From Pseudosulfitobacter pseudonitzschiae (GTDB taxonomy: Bacteria > Pseudomonadota > Alphaproteobacteria > Rhodobacterales > Rhodobacteraceae): a stretch of DNA of 64,000 nucleotides. The stretch's first letter is position 1, and each line of letters begins with the position of its first letter. The stretch is taken from positions 1,736,001 to 1,800,000 of the forward strand of contig NZ_CP022415.1 of NCBI RefSeq assembly GCF_002222635.1, given 5' to 3'. The notes beneath the pieces were generated by a model. That model worked only from the letters and a program-made list of their open reading frames with translations. It was not told the DNA's origin and did not search any database. Below are positions 36,492 through 45,335 of the stretch, in pieces. Both the position numbers and the translations under genes were made by a program.

Positions 36492-37237
36492 CGTTTCAAT
36501 TCCTCTTAAGGCGTGGTGCACGCCAATGCCGCACCACCGCGGACTAACCAAACCGGAACCCTGCTACAGAACGACTCGTCGGGCGGTCGGGCGAACCACA
36601 CGAGATGCACAGATGTGGGAAGATGACCTGACACGCAGGTTCGGTGGCCAAGGGGAACCCCCGACCACGTGCGTTTACGGTGTTGCGGCAGCAACCCGGC
36701 GGACGCACATCTTCCGCACCAAAATGATGCGTCAAAGTGCGGTCGCCCCCGTGACCTTCAGACATCGCCCCCCAGTTGGGCAAGATCAGTCATACAATTG
36801 CGCTTGAAACGAACAAAGCAAAAAATGTCCAGAAAATGGAAACATCGACCCAATTGTACCTTTTTATTGCCTTAATTCACGCCAAGGTTGCGAATTGGAA
36901 ATTCACAACTGTTTCCACAGTTTACGAGATGTTGCAGTGTTTGCTTGCGTATTGGGTCTGAAATTGACGACCAAACCCGAAGAAAGTTTCCAAATCGGAA
37001 ACAAATCCGCTTTCTGCTGAAAAATCGAACACATGCCCTGAAACGGCTTAGTCGCCACAATGTTGTGTTCACAAACAGGAACCAATTGTGTCGAAACCAA
37101 GGGTTTAGTTCGCCATAACCCGCTATCCCCGAAATCCGAACGATTCGTACCGGGCACAAACCTTAGGGTTTGTCGGCCATAATCATCCGCATCCCGCGAC
37201 CGCACGATGGTCGGGAAAAACACTAAATAAGATGAGG
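36492..37237. promoter_or_regulatory. Long AT-richer region upstream of the large RTX-Hint gene
   Basis: No convincing gene in about 745 bases. It holds the dyad GTTTCC-AAATC-GGAAAC at 36986-37002, with further GTTTCC at 36911-36916 and GGAAAC at 36838-36843. CAATTG occurs three times, near 36796, 36852 and 37083. An imperfect repeat, GGGTTTAGTTCGCCATAACC (37101) versus GGGTTTGTCGGCCATAATC (37166), is also present. Several regulator sites are plausible for a tightly controlled surface protein. None is assigned to a known factor. Confidence 0.4.
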
Positions 37238-37321
37238 TGGTACCCAAGGCCGGACTCGAACCGGCAAGCCTTGCGGCGGGGGATTTTGAATCCCCTGCGT
37301 CTACCATTCCGCCACTTGGGC
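37238..37321 (-). tRNA. tRNA-Leu (anticodon CAA)
   Basis: On the minus strand the gene begins GCCCAAGTGGCGGAATGGTA, with the leucine-type D arm. The anticodon stem GGGGA/TCCCC closes the loop TTCAAAA, giving anticodon CAA (reads UUG). A long variable arm follows, as in class II tRNAs, then GGTTCGAGTCC in the T arm and an encoded CCA at 37238-37240. The acceptor stem has a G-U first pair. Its UNN-reading anticodon makes it a likely MiaA substrate. Confidence 0.96.
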
Positions 37322-37456
37322 CTCACATCCGCCGTTTAGCGCGCCACTTTGCGCGCGTCCAGAGGCTTTTTATGCCGATGCGCCGCTTCTCATAGTCTTG
37401 ACGGGAAATAACCTGCATGGTCTTGCACGACAAACCACCCGCAAAGAGGGCGACAG

Positions 37457-38035
37457 GTGATACGCAATTTATACGACTGGGTGCTGCGCATGGCAGATCA
37501 CCCCAATGCACTTTGGCTGCTTGCGGTCATCGCCTTTATCGAAAGCTCTGTCTTTCCGATCCCGCCCGATGTGCTGATGATCCCGATGATCATCGCCCGC
37601 CCCTCGCGGGCGTGGCTAATTGCGACGGTGGCGCTGGTGGCGTCGGTTCTGGGCGGAGTACTGGGCTATGCGATCGGTGCGCTTGCCTTCGAAACATTGG
37701 GCCAACCGATTCTTGCAATGCTGGGCAAGGCCGATGCGATGGCGGAGTTCAGCACACGGTTCAACGATCTGGGCTTTTGGGCGGTTCTGGGGGCGGGCAT
37801 CACCCCCTTTCCGTTCAAGGTCATCACGATCATGTCCGGCTGGACCGGCATGCCGCTGGGAACCTTTATCGTCACCTCCATTCTGGCGCGCGGTATACGG
37901 TTCTTTGTGGTGGCCGGACTGCTTTGGGGGTTTGGCGCACCAATTCGTGATTTCATCGAGCGGCGGTTGGGTCTTGTCTTTACGGTGTGTCTTCTGCTTT
38001 TGATCGGCGGGTTCGCTGCCACGAGGTATCTATGA
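37457..38035 (+). CDS. YqaA/DedA-like inner membrane protein (VTT domain)
   Basis: The 192-residue protein has about five hydrophobic segments. Its VTT-type core has FIESSVFPIPPDVLMIPMI near residue 30, a short GYAIGALAFE re-entrant-like loop and GAGITPFPFKVITIMSGW. DedA-superfamily proteins take part in lipid flipping and membrane homeostasis; the exact role of the YqaA branch is not settled. It ends in an ATGA overlap with dsbB. Confidence 0.88.
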   Translation: MIRNLYDWVLRMADHPNALWLLAVIAFIESSVFPIPPDVLMIPMIIARPSRAWLIATVALVASVLGGVLGYAIGALAFETLGQPILAMLGKADAMAEFSTRFNDLGFWAVLGAGITPFPFKVITIMSGWTGMPLGTFIVTSILARGIRFFVVAGLLWGFGAPIRDFIERRLGLVFTVCLLLLIGGFAATRYL

Positions 38036-38490
38036 CACAACGCCACTGGATCATGATCGCAACGCTTGGGTCGGCAGCGCTGATGTTGGGCGCGCTGGGG
38101 TTTCAGTATCTGGGCGGGTTTCATCCGTGCAAGCTGTGCTATTGGCAACGCTATCCGCATGTGATCGCCGTGGTGATCGGTGCGATTGCGCTGTGGATGC
38201 CGAACCGTTTGCTGATCATACTGGGCGCTGCCAGTGCTGCCGTTACAGGGGTCTTTGGCGTCTATCACGCGGGTGTCGAATGGAAATGGTGGCAGGGTCC
38301 GACCACCTGCACCTCGAGTGACATCACGGGAATGAATACCGATGCCCTGTTCGACCAGATCATGAGCGCGCCGCTGACCCGTTGCGACGACATCGTGTGG
38401 CAACTGGCCGGTCTGTCGATGGCCGGTTGGAACGCGGTTATTTCTTTCGTGCTGGTTGCCTGCTGGCTGATGGCGCTGCGCCGCCCCTAA
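38032..38490 (+). CDS. dsbB: Disulfide bond formation protein DsbB family
   Basis: DsbB reoxidises DsbA and passes electrons to quinone. The 152-residue product has four hydrophobic segments, the first cysteine pair in HPCKLCYWQRYPH, and a second pair split between TTCTSSD and LTRCDDI in the second periplasmic loop. The ATG at 38032 overlaps the stop of the YqaA-like gene. Its 3' end overlaps the convergent Lrp-type gene by 3 bases. It is of the short alphaproteobacterial type. Confidence 0.9.
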   Translation: MTQRHWIMIATLGSAALMLGALGFQYLGGFHPCKLCYWQRYPHVIAVVIGAIALWMPNRLLIILGAASAAVTGVFGVYHAGVEWKWWQGPTTCTSSDITGMNTDALFDQIMSAPLTRCDDIVWQLAGLSMAGWNAVISFVLVACWLMALRRP

Positions 38491-38912
38491 GACGATTTTC
38501 GCGTCGACAGCAGCAACGACGTTTCCGAGGCCACGACCCCGTCCAGACGGCGAATGTCGAACAGCACCCTGTCAAAACTTTCCAGCGTCCCGGTGCCGAT
38601 TTCCACGATTACATCCCAGCGTCCGTTGGTGGAATGGATGTGGCGCACGGCACTCATGCCTTGAAGCTGACGGATGATCCGCTCGGTGCCGCGCCCCTCG
38701 ATGCCGATCATCATCAGCCCGCGCACCGGATCTTGAAGTGCGTCCTCGCGCAGAACCACAGAGAACCCCAGAATATCGCCCCGCGCCTGCAGCTTTTCGA
38801 TGCGCCCGCGCACGGTAGTGCGTGTCACGCCAAGGTCTGCGGCCAGATCCGACAGAGACGCACGTGCATCGTGGCGCAGCGCTGCGATCAGGCGGTTGTC
38901 CATATCGTCCAT
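38487..38912 (-). CDS. Lrp/AsnC-family regulator
   Basis: The 141-residue product has an N-terminal winged helix-turn-helix (LSDLAADLGVTRTTVRGRIEKL) and a C-terminal RAM ligand domain (GLMMIGIEGRGTERIIRQL, then HSTNGRWDVIVEIG). The ATG at 38912 is preferred, with GGAACC upstream. The frame opens farther, to 38954. It is divergent from arginase and ornithine cyclodeaminase, so it is the likely regulator of that pair, with arginine or ornithine as plausible ligands. That link is inferred from position. Confidence 0.9.
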   Translation of the reverse strand: MDDMDNRLIAALRHDARASLSDLAADLGVTRTTVRGRIEKLQARGDILGFSVVLREDALQDPVRGLMMIGIEGRGTERIIRQLQGMSAVRHIHSTNGRWDVIVEIGTGTLESFDRVLFDIRRLDGVVASETSLLLSTRKSS

Positions 38913-39020
38913 AAATAGGTTCCGTTTCGATGAATTGACAACCGATACGATCAATTTGGTCGCTTGTCGATAACCCGTTTCGCGCAGTATCTATAAGAAA
39001 CGCCAGACAGGAGAGCCGCA

Positions 39021-39944
39021 ATGACCACTCAAAACTGTATTCTGATCGGGGCACCGATGGACTGTGGCAAACGCCGCGCCGGTTGCCTGATGGGCCCCGA
39101 CGCCTATCGCACCGCCGATCTGGCCGGTGCGCTGCAATCGCTGGGCCACAAGGTGCAGGACCGTGGCAATGTCTCCCCTGCCCCCGTTGACCCGATCGCC
39201 CACGACCGCCTGTATAAACTGGCCGAAACCATCGCATGGACCGAAAGCCTTGCCGACGCCTGTGTGGCGGCACTCAAGGACGGCTTTCCGATCTTCATGG
39301 GTGGCGATCATGCGCTGGCGCTTGGTACCCTGCTGGGCGCGACCCGCCACGCCGCGGCTTCGGACAAGCCATTGTTCGTGTTGTGGCTAGACGCGCACAC
39401 CGATTACCACACCCCGCAAACCACCGATTCCGGCAATCTGCACGGCACGCCGATGGGGTATATTGCGGGCCGCGACGGCTTTGACGGCTTTCCTGCGGTC
39501 GAACACCCTGTGCCGCATGACAACATCTGCATGCTGGGCCTGCGCTCGGTCGATCCGGCAGAGCGTGCGGCACTGGAAGGCACCGATGTCACCTATATCG
39601 ACATGCGGGCGATTGACGAACACGGCATTGCGGGGCCGCTGAATACATTTCTGGACAAGGTGCGTGCGGCAGACGGCCATCTGCATGTGTCGCTGGACGT
39701 CGACTTTCTTGATCCCTCTTTTGCGCCCGCCGTCGGCACCACCGTTCCGGGCGGTGCGACGGTCCGCGAGGCGCATCTGGTGATGGAAATGCTGCACGAC
39801 AGCGGACTGATGACCTCGCTTGATCTGGTCGAGTTGAACCCGTTTCTGGATGAGCGTGGCCGCACCGCGCAACTGATGGTCGAACTGACCGCATCCGCCC
39901 TCGGCCGCCGCATCTTTGACCGCCCCACACGCGCATTTAGCTAA
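39021..39944 (+). CDS. rocF: Arginase
   Basis: Arginase hydrolyses arginine to ornithine and urea with a dinuclear manganese centre. The 307-residue product has the metal-site motifs GGDHALALG, WLDAHTDYHT and SLDVDFLDPSFAP, plus VPGGATVREAHL and the later DLVELNP. CAGGAG precedes the ATG. Ornithine cyclodeaminase follows after 11 bases, so the two enzymes probably turn arginine into proline in succession. The Lrp-type gene on the other strand is the probable regulator. Confidence 0.95.
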   Translation: MTTQNCILIGAPMDCGKRRAGCLMGPDAYRTADLAGALQSLGHKVQDRGNVSPAPVDPIAHDRLYKLAETIAWTESLADACVAALKDGFPIFMGGDHALALGTLLGATRHAAASDKPLFVLWLDAHTDYHTPQTTDSGNLHGTPMGYIAGRDGFDGFPAVEHPVPHDNICMLGLRSVDPAERAALEGTDVTYIDMRAIDEHGIAGPLNTFLDKVRAADGHLHVSLDVDFLDPSFAPAVGTTVPGGATVREAHLVMEMLHDSGLMTSLDLVELNPFLDERGRTAQLMVELTASALGRRIFDRPTRAFS

Positions 39945-39955
39945 GGAAACCCCAC

Positions 39956-41002
39956 ATGCTGACCCCATCCGACAAGGCTCTTGTGCCCTTCGTATCCGTC
40001 GACCACATGATGCAGCTGATCCACCACATCGGCATCGAGGAGGCACTGAAGGGGCTCGCCGATTATATCGAAGCCGACTTTCGCCGTTGGGAGTTGTTCG
40101 ACAAATCGCCCCGCGTGGCATCCCATTCGCCCGAGGGAGTGATCGAACTGATGCCGACATCGGACGGCGAGGTTTACGGGTTCAAATACGTCAACGGCCA
40201 CCCTAAAAACACAGCAGACGGGTTGCAGACGGTCACCGCCTTTGGCCTGCTGGCCGATGTGGCTACCGGCTATCCCGTGCTGCTGTCCGAAATGACGATG
40301 CTGACGGCAATGCGCACGGCGGCCACATCGGCCTTGGTGGCGCGAACGCTGGCACCCAAGGGGGCCACGACAATGGCGATGATCGGCAACGGGGCGCAGT
40401 CCGAATTTCAAAGCATCGCGATGAAGGCCATCGTGGGCATTGATACAGTGCGTCTGTTTGATACCGACCCCAAGGCCACGGCAAAATGTGCGGCCAATCT
40501 GGCGGGCAGCGGGCTGACGGTTGTGTCATGCGCCAGCGCGCAAGAGGCCATCGAGGGCGCGCATATTCTGACCACTTGCACCGCTGACAAGCAATATGCG
40601 ACCATCCTGACCGACAATATGGTCGGCGCGGGTGTACACATCAACGCCATCGGCGGCGATTGCCCCGGCAAGACGGAACTGGCGCCAGCCATCCTGAAAC
40701 GGTCGGACATCTTTGTAGAATTCCCGCCGCAAACCCGTGTGGAAGGCGAGATTCAGCAACTGGACGCGGATCATCCCGTGACCGAATTCTGGGAAGTGCT
40801 GAGCGGTGCCAAACCGGGGCGCACATCGCAATCGCAGATCACCCTGTTTGACAGCGTGGGCTTTGCCACCGAAGATTTCAGCGCGCTGCGCTATGTCCGC
40901 GACCGGATCGAGGGGACGGCATATTTTCACCCGTTGGACCTGCTGGCCGACCCCGATGATCCGCGCGACCTGTTCGGGATGCTGCAACGCTCGAACGGCT
41001 AG
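39956..41002 (+). CDS. Ornithine cyclodeaminase
   Basis: The enzyme converts ornithine directly to proline and ammonia with bound NAD. The 348-residue product has the family motifs GYPVLLSEMTMLTAMRTAATSA, shown here in part (the substrate-binding Arg and the GYP loop). The NAD-binding MAMIGNGAQSEFQ, GVHINAIGGDCPGKTEL, and DSVGFATEDFSAL follow. It lies 11 bases after arginase with AAGGAA upstream. Together they make an arginine-to-proline route that yields urea and ammonia as nitrogen sources. Confidence 0.93.
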   Translation: MLTPSDKALVPFVSVDHMMQLIHHIGIEEALKGLADYIEADFRRWELFDKSPRVASHSPEGVIELMPTSDGEVYGFKYVNGHPKNTADGLQTVTAFGLLADVATGYPVLLSEMTMLTAMRTAATSALVARTLAPKGATTMAMIGNGAQSEFQSIAMKAIVGIDTVRLFDTDPKATAKCAANLAGSGLTVVSCASAQEAIEGAHILTTCTADKQYATILTDNMVGAGVHINAIGGDCPGKTELAPAILKRSDIFVEFPPQTRVEGEIQQLDADHPVTEFWEVLSGAKPGRTSQSQITLFDSVGFATEDFSALRYVRDRIEGTAYFHPLDLLADPDDPRDLFGMLQRSNG

Positions 41003-41045
41003 GGTCGCCGGTCCGAAACGACAGCACCATCGGGCGGCGTCCGAT

Positions 41046-41630
41046 CTACGCCTCCAGCTCGGCGTCCCAATACAAAAAGTCCATCCACGCTTCGTGCAAG
41101 TGGTTGGGCGGAAACTTACGGCCCATATTGCGCAGTTCTTCTGCGGCGGGCTGGCGCGGCGGTTTGCGCAGGGCCATGCCCGTGCGGTGCAGGGCCTTGG
41201 ACCCCTTTTTCAGGTTACACGGGCTGCACGCCGCCACCACGTTCTGCCAGCTGGTCACGCCGCCGCTGGCGCGTGGCACCACGTGGTCGAATGTCAGATC
41301 GCCCTTGGCCCCGCAGTACTGGCAGCGGAATTCGTCCCTCAGAAATAAATTAAAGCGCGTGAAGGCCACGCGCTTTTGAGGTTTGACATAATCTTTCAGG
41401 ACAACAACAGACGGTATCCTGAACACCGTACTGGGGCTTCGGACCACTTCGTCGTATTCCGCGACGATGTCGACCCGATCCAGCCACGCCGCCTTGACCG
41501 CTTCCTGCCATGGCCACAGCGACAAAGGATAGTAACTGAGAGGCCTGTAATCCGCATTCAGCACCAATGCCGGATGCTGTTTCAACGCGCCCGGTGCGCG
41601 CGTGAATTCCGTTCTGAAATCGCCGTCCAT
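41046..41630 (-). CDS. HNH endonuclease family protein
   Basis: The 194-residue product has an HNH motif with zinc-finger cysteines: RCQYCGAKGDLTFDHVVP, GGVTSWQNVVAACSPCNLKKG. The N-terminal half (LVLNADYRPLSYYPLSLWPW) matches the conserved form widespread in alphaproteobacteria. The precise role is unknown, and it need not be mobile. Two starts are near, ATG at 41630 and TTG at 41639; I chose ATG. It is convergent with ornithine cyclodeaminase. Confidence 0.87.
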   Translation of the reverse strand: MDGDFRTEFTRAPGALKQHPALVLNADYRPLSYYPLSLWPWQEAVKAAWLDRVDIVAEYDEVVRSPSTVFRIPSVVVLKDYVKPQKRVAFTRFNLFLRDEFRCQYCGAKGDLTFDHVVPRASGGVTSWQNVVAACSPCNLKKGSKALHRTGMALRKPPRQPAAEELRNMGRKFPPNHLHEAWMDFLYWDAELEA

Positions 41631-41870
41631 TTCGTGCAATCACCCTCGCCCGATTTGACACCCGAACCGCACTGGCAGCATCGGGTCAGAGCCTATGCTC
41701 ACGCCTGATGACGTTAACTATATCTCGTGGCAAGTTTCTGACAAGTCCGGTTTTTCCCACTACATGTTCCAAGCACGAATGGCGGCAAAATTTCACACCC
41801 CCGTTACAAAATCGGGCACCGCTGCCAGCGTTCAGAGTGCCCGTTCAACTTTCATCGTGTCGAATCAGTG

Positions 41871-42479
41871 TCAGTTGCTGGCCACGGGCATGTTGCGCCA
41901 TCCCTCGCGCATACAATTGCGCGCGCGGGCTGATCGGGTGGCCTTGCCGTTCACGCGCAGCGCGGGCATGGCCTCGCGGCTAAGGTCATAGACCGCCAAC
42001 GCCAGACACAGTGCCGGCATGTCCTGGGTCTGCGACAGGTTCACGAAATGCACATCGACGTGCTGGCCGGGGCGCACGCGCCACTGGAACGACCGGAACA
42101 CCGTCGTATCGGCGGTGCCATTCAGCCGCTCGGCAAACAAGGTGTGCCAAGGGCTGTCTTTCAGCCAGTCGGTTTGCTGCCAGTCCTGCAACCCTACCAC
42201 CCAGACATCGGCGCCCGACAGACCCGTCACCTCTTGGTGACGGTTCAGCGCCTGGTCGGTGGCGTCCACCTGCCAGATCGCCTCGCCCACATCTTTGGGC
42301 ATACCGGCCATCCGCATAATGAATTTACGCCCAAGCTCTTTTTCCAGCGTGATCGACGGAACAAAACTGTCGCTGCTGCGTTTAGCCATTGCCAGAGGTG
42401 CATAGAGCTGCGCCCCCAGAAGAACCGCCCCCCCCATAACCGCCTGAGCTAAGGCGGATTTTACCTGTTTTTTCAACAT
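41871..42479 (-). CDS. Secreted hypothetical protein, 202 aa
   Basis: The N-terminus looks like a signal peptide or anchor (VMGGAVLLGAQLYAPLAMA, residues 14-32). The mature part has two to three cysteine-poor domains and late motifs VRPGQHVDVHFVNLSQTQDM and LRVNGKATRSARARNCM. No catalytic signature and no family that I recognise. It is monocistronic, upstream of the HNH gene on the minus strand with a 240-base gap. Export to the periplasm is inferred. Confidence 0.78.
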   Translation of the reverse strand: MLKKQVKSALAQAVMGGAVLLGAQLYAPLAMAKRSSDSFVPSITLEKELGRKFIMRMAGMPKDVGEAIWQVDATDQALNRHQEVTGLSGADVWVVGLQDWQQTDWLKDSPWHTLFAERLNGTADTTVFRSFQWRVRPGQHVDVHFVNLSQTQDMPALCLALAVYDLSREAMPALRVNGKATRSARARNCMREGWRNMPVASN

Positions 42480-42570
42480 CTGCTGTCCCCGCTTGCCATT
42501 GTTCTTTTACGAATATGACAAGTGAGGCACAAAAATTTGTTGAAAAATAGGGTTGCGGCTCTAATCGGCC

Positions 42571-43236
42571 TTAAAATCCAAGTTTGTCGCGCAAAAACGC
42601 CAGTGAAATGCTCAGCCCGTCCGGCGCGATACCGTGGGCGGTGCCTTTCATTACATGGGCGAAAACGTCTTTCCAGCCCGCTTCTTGCAAGGCTTCGGCA
42701 GCCTGCGGCAACGACTGCGGCGGCACCACATCATCCTGATCGCCATGCACCAACAGGATCGGAGGGCGCGAGACAGCCTCGTCCGTCAGAACTTCGGGGT
42801 TGAGCAAACGGCCTGAAAACGCCACGACACCGGCCAGCGCGTCCTCGCGGCGCGGGGCAACGTGCAGTGCCATCATCGTACCCTGACTGAAGCCGAACAG
42901 CGCAACCTGCTCGGGCATCAGATCCTCGTCGACCATCAACGCATCAAGATAGGCGTTCAGATCCTCGACCGCCGCGCGCATCCCGCGTTCGGCCTCTTCC
43001 TCGCTTGAGCCATCAATCCACGGAATCGGAAACCACTGAAAGGCACCGGGCATCCCGTCGATACGCTCGGGGGCATCGGGCGACACGAACAGCGTGTCAG
43101 GCAGGTGCTCCGACAACGGATCGGCCAACCCCAAAAGGTCGGCCCCGTTGGCGCCATAGCCGTGCAGAAACACGACGGCCGAACGGACCTCGCCCGATGT
43201 TGGTTCGCGGCGTTGCGATTGAAGTACGCGTGTCAT
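42571..43236 (-). CDS. Phospholipase/carboxylesterase family hydrolase
   Basis: The 221-residue alpha/beta hydrolase has the oxyanion region VVFLHGYGANGADL, the nucleophile Ser in LFGFSQGTMMAL, the acid in LVHGDQDDVVP and the catalytic His in GTAHGIAPDG. This matches the abhydrolase_2 family of esterases and lysophospholipases. AAGGGATCAC precedes the ATG at 43236. The start overlaps the glycosylase stop (ATGA), the last link of a three-gene operon. Confidence 0.9.
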   Translation of the reverse strand: MTRVLQSQRREPTSGEVRSAVVFLHGYGANGADLLGLADPLSEHLPDTLFVSPDAPERIDGMPGAFQWFPIPWIDGSSEEEAERGMRAAVEDLNAYLDALMVDEDLMPEQVALFGFSQGTMMALHVAPRREDALAGVVAFSGRLLNPEVLTDEAVSRPPILLVHGDQDDVVPPQSLPQAAEALQEAGWKDVFAHVMKGTAHGIAPDGLSISLAFLRDKLGF

Positions 43237-43865
43237 GTGATCCCTTCCCTGCCTTTTGCAATCCGGTAGTACGCAAAGAGACAGCGCGCCGCAACCGACC
43301 GCCACGGGGACCATTCTTTTGACATCATGCGCAATACCATTGGCGTGGGTCGGTCGGGCAGATTATAAAGCACCCGCGCCGCCTCTTGCAGGGCTAGATC
43401 GCCGGGAGCGAAGACATCGGCGCGACCAAGGCTGAACATAGCGTAAATCTCGGCGGTCCATACGCCGATGCCCTTAATCCCGACCAACGTGGCAATGACA
43501 TCGGCATCGGGGGCGTGGCGCAGGGCGGCATAGTCGATGTCGGCGGCGGCCAACGCTTGGGCATAAGCGATTTTCTGACGACTGAGGCCCACGGCGCGCA
43601 GGCCTTCGTCACCTGCGGCGCGCACGGCGGGTTCGGTTGTCAGCCCCGCCTGCTGCATCCGCGCCCAGATCGCGGCGGCAGATGCGGTGCTGACCTGTTG
43701 GCTGATGATGGCAGACAACAGTTGCGCAAAACCGTCCGCGCGGCGGCGCAGGGGCAGCGGGCCGGTCTGCGCCAGGGCGTGGGCCATGCGCGGATCCGCA
43801 TTGGCCAGCCACGCCGCGCCCTCGGCCACATCGGCGTCGGTTTCGATGATGCGCCCGACACTCAT
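43233..43865 (-). CDS. DNA-3-methyladenine glycosylase II-like (HhH-GPD)
   Basis: This base-excision repair enzyme removes alkylated bases. The 210-residue product has the HhH-GPD fold: SAIISQQVSTASAAAIW, then LVGIKGIGVWTAEIYAMF (helix-hairpin-helix) and the catalytic Asp in FAPGDLALQEA. It lacks the extra N-terminal domain of E. coli AlkA. Its start overlaps the cobK stop and its stop overlaps the esterase start, both as ATGA. Repair and cobalamin functions in one operon seem unrelated. Confidence 0.9.
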   Translation of the reverse strand: MSVGRIIETDADVAEGAAWLANADPRMAHALAQTGPLPLRRRADGFAQLLSAIISQQVSTASAAAIWARMQQAGLTTEPAVRAAGDEGLRAVGLSRQKIAYAQALAAADIDYAALRHAPDADVIATLVGIKGIGVWTAEIYAMFSLGRADVFAPGDLALQEAARVLYNLPDRPTPMVLRMMSKEWSPWRSVAARCLFAYYRIAKGREGIT

Positions 43866-44602
43866 AGCGTGTCGGCCCATCGGGCGACGGCCTGCACATC
43901 GGGCAAATGTGTTCCTGCGGGGGCTGCGGGCCGTGCAAGCATCACGATGCCCAACCCTAGCGTGCGCGCCGCCGTCACCTTGGTGTCCGATGCGGCCCCA
44001 CCGGTGTTACGAAACAGGACCGCATCGACGCCCAGATCGCGCAGCAACGCCACTTCATTGTCGTGAGTGAACGGCGGGCTACCGAAAATATAGTGCATGT
44101 TGGCGGATACTGGCGCTGCATCGTGCTGCGTGGTCTGGCGCACAAAAAGCTGACCGCGAAAGCCTGCCAGACCGGGCAACAGCGCCCGTCCCACGTTGGT
44201 AAAGACACGGGCAAAGGGGGCGATCGCCGCACTCGCCGCAGCCATATCGGCGACATCGGTCCAGCGATCCCCCGCCTGCGCTGTCCACGCGGGGCGGCGC
44301 AGAACGGCATATGCGGCCCCCGCATCCGCACAGGCCCCTGCGGCATCGGCGCTGATCTGTCCAGCGAACCCGTGGGTTACGTCCAGCAGATGGGTAAAGC
44401 CCCCGTCACGAAGCGCCTGCGCAATACCATTTCTGTCCGGCGTAACACCGTCCAGTTCCGATGGCGCACCCATCGGGGGCGGTCCGTCCCAGATGATGCG
44501 GACCCGCGGATCTCCGCGCCCGCGCAGCAAAGCCAGCACCGCAGGTGCCTCGCCCGCGCCCCCCAGCATCAGAATCTGCGCATGACGCGCGGTGTCTTCC
44601 AT
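43862..44602 (-). CDS. cobK: Precorrin-6A reductase
   Basis: CobK reduces precorrin-6A to precorrin-6B with NADPH in aerobic cobalamin synthesis. The 246-residue product starts ILMLGGAGEAPAVLALL, has THLLDVTHGFAGQIS with the ThrHisPro-like region, YAVLRRPAW and DAVLFRNTGGAASDTKV late, with AARTLGLGIVMLARP at the end, as in the family. No other cobalamin gene is in this window. Its job connects to the corrinoid that MttB-type methyltransferases would need, but that is speculation. Confidence 0.9.
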   Translation of the reverse strand: MEDTARHAQILMLGGAGEAPAVLALLRGRGDPRVRIIWDGPPPMGAPSELDGVTPDRNGIAQALRDGGFTHLLDVTHGFAGQISADAAGACADAGAAYAVLRRPAWTAQAGDRWTDVADMAAASAAIAPFARVFTNVGRALLPGLAGFRGQLFVRQTTQHDAAPVSANMHYIFGSPPFTHDNEVALLRDLGVDAVLFRNTGGAASDTKVTAARTLGLGIVMLARPAAPAGTHLPDVQAVARWADTL

Positions 44603-44630
44603 GCCTCGCCCCTTGCAGGCTTCGATTGCC

Positions 44631-45092
44631 TTATGCCGTCAGCGCAACTTCGGGTGCTTCGATCATTTCCACCCGGGTTGCATGGCGGCCGCCCTCGAAC
44701 TCGGCAGTCAGGAAGGCGTCAACAATGTCCAGCGCCAGCCCCTCGCCCAGCACGCGCACGCCCAGCGACAGCATATTCGCGTCGTTGTGCTGACGGATCA
44801 TGCGGGCCGAAAACGTGTCGGAACACACGCCGCAGCGGATACCGGCCACCTTGTTTGCCGCCATCATGATTCCCTGACCGGTGCCGCACAGGATGATGCC
44901 AAAGCGGCAATCGCCCGAGGCGACGCGCCCGGCTGCGGCCTTACCGTGTTTGGGGTAGTGTGTGCTCTCGGGCGTGGTCGGGCCGATGTCGACCACCTCC
45001 CAACCAAGCTTGGCGATATGTGCGGCGATGGTCTGGCGCAGATCAATCGCGGCGTGGTCGCTAGAGAGAACGATGCGTTTGGTGTCTGTCAT
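44631..45092 (-). CDS. rpiB: Ribose-5-phosphate isomerase B
   Basis: RpiB interconverts ribose 5-phosphate and ribulose 5-phosphate in the pentose phosphate pathway. The 153-residue product has VLSSDHAAIDLRQ at the start, the catalytic cysteine in LCGTGQGIMMAANKV, and RQHNDANMLSLGVRVLG later, all family motifs. It is also close in sequence type to LacAB galactose-6-phosphate isomerases, but the size and motifs fit RpiB. It is divergent from the MFS transporter gene. Confidence 0.9.
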   Translation of the reverse strand: MTDTKRIVLSSDHAAIDLRQTIAAHIAKLGWEVVDIGPTTPESTHYPKHGKAAAGRVASGDCRFGIILCGTGQGIMMAANKVAGIRCGVCSDTFSARMIRQHNDANMLSLGVRVLGEGLALDIVDAFLTAEFEGGRHATRVEMIEAPEVALTA

Positions 45093-45335
45093 GGCAGTAT
45101 GTCCCGAGTCCCAAGGCGATCCGACGCATTGGTGCGCACTGGATCAACTGACTTTTGTTACGTTCATTTTTCTGGTGGGCGGTCTATAGCATGGGCGATT
45201 GCGGCATGCAGCCGTCGAATTGCCACTCTGTGACGCAACGTGATTTTGCGCAGCGCCGCAGTGCCTACAAACCCGCCACCAAAATTCGCAATCCAGCGCT
45301 TGCCGACCTTCGCGTTCAGGTTTACGCATTTCGAA

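Noticed and set aside
41046-41630. HNH gene as a homing or phage nuclease
   Set aside because: No phage genes, intron or inserted gene surround it; the form is widespread as a chromosomal gene in alphaproteobacteria.
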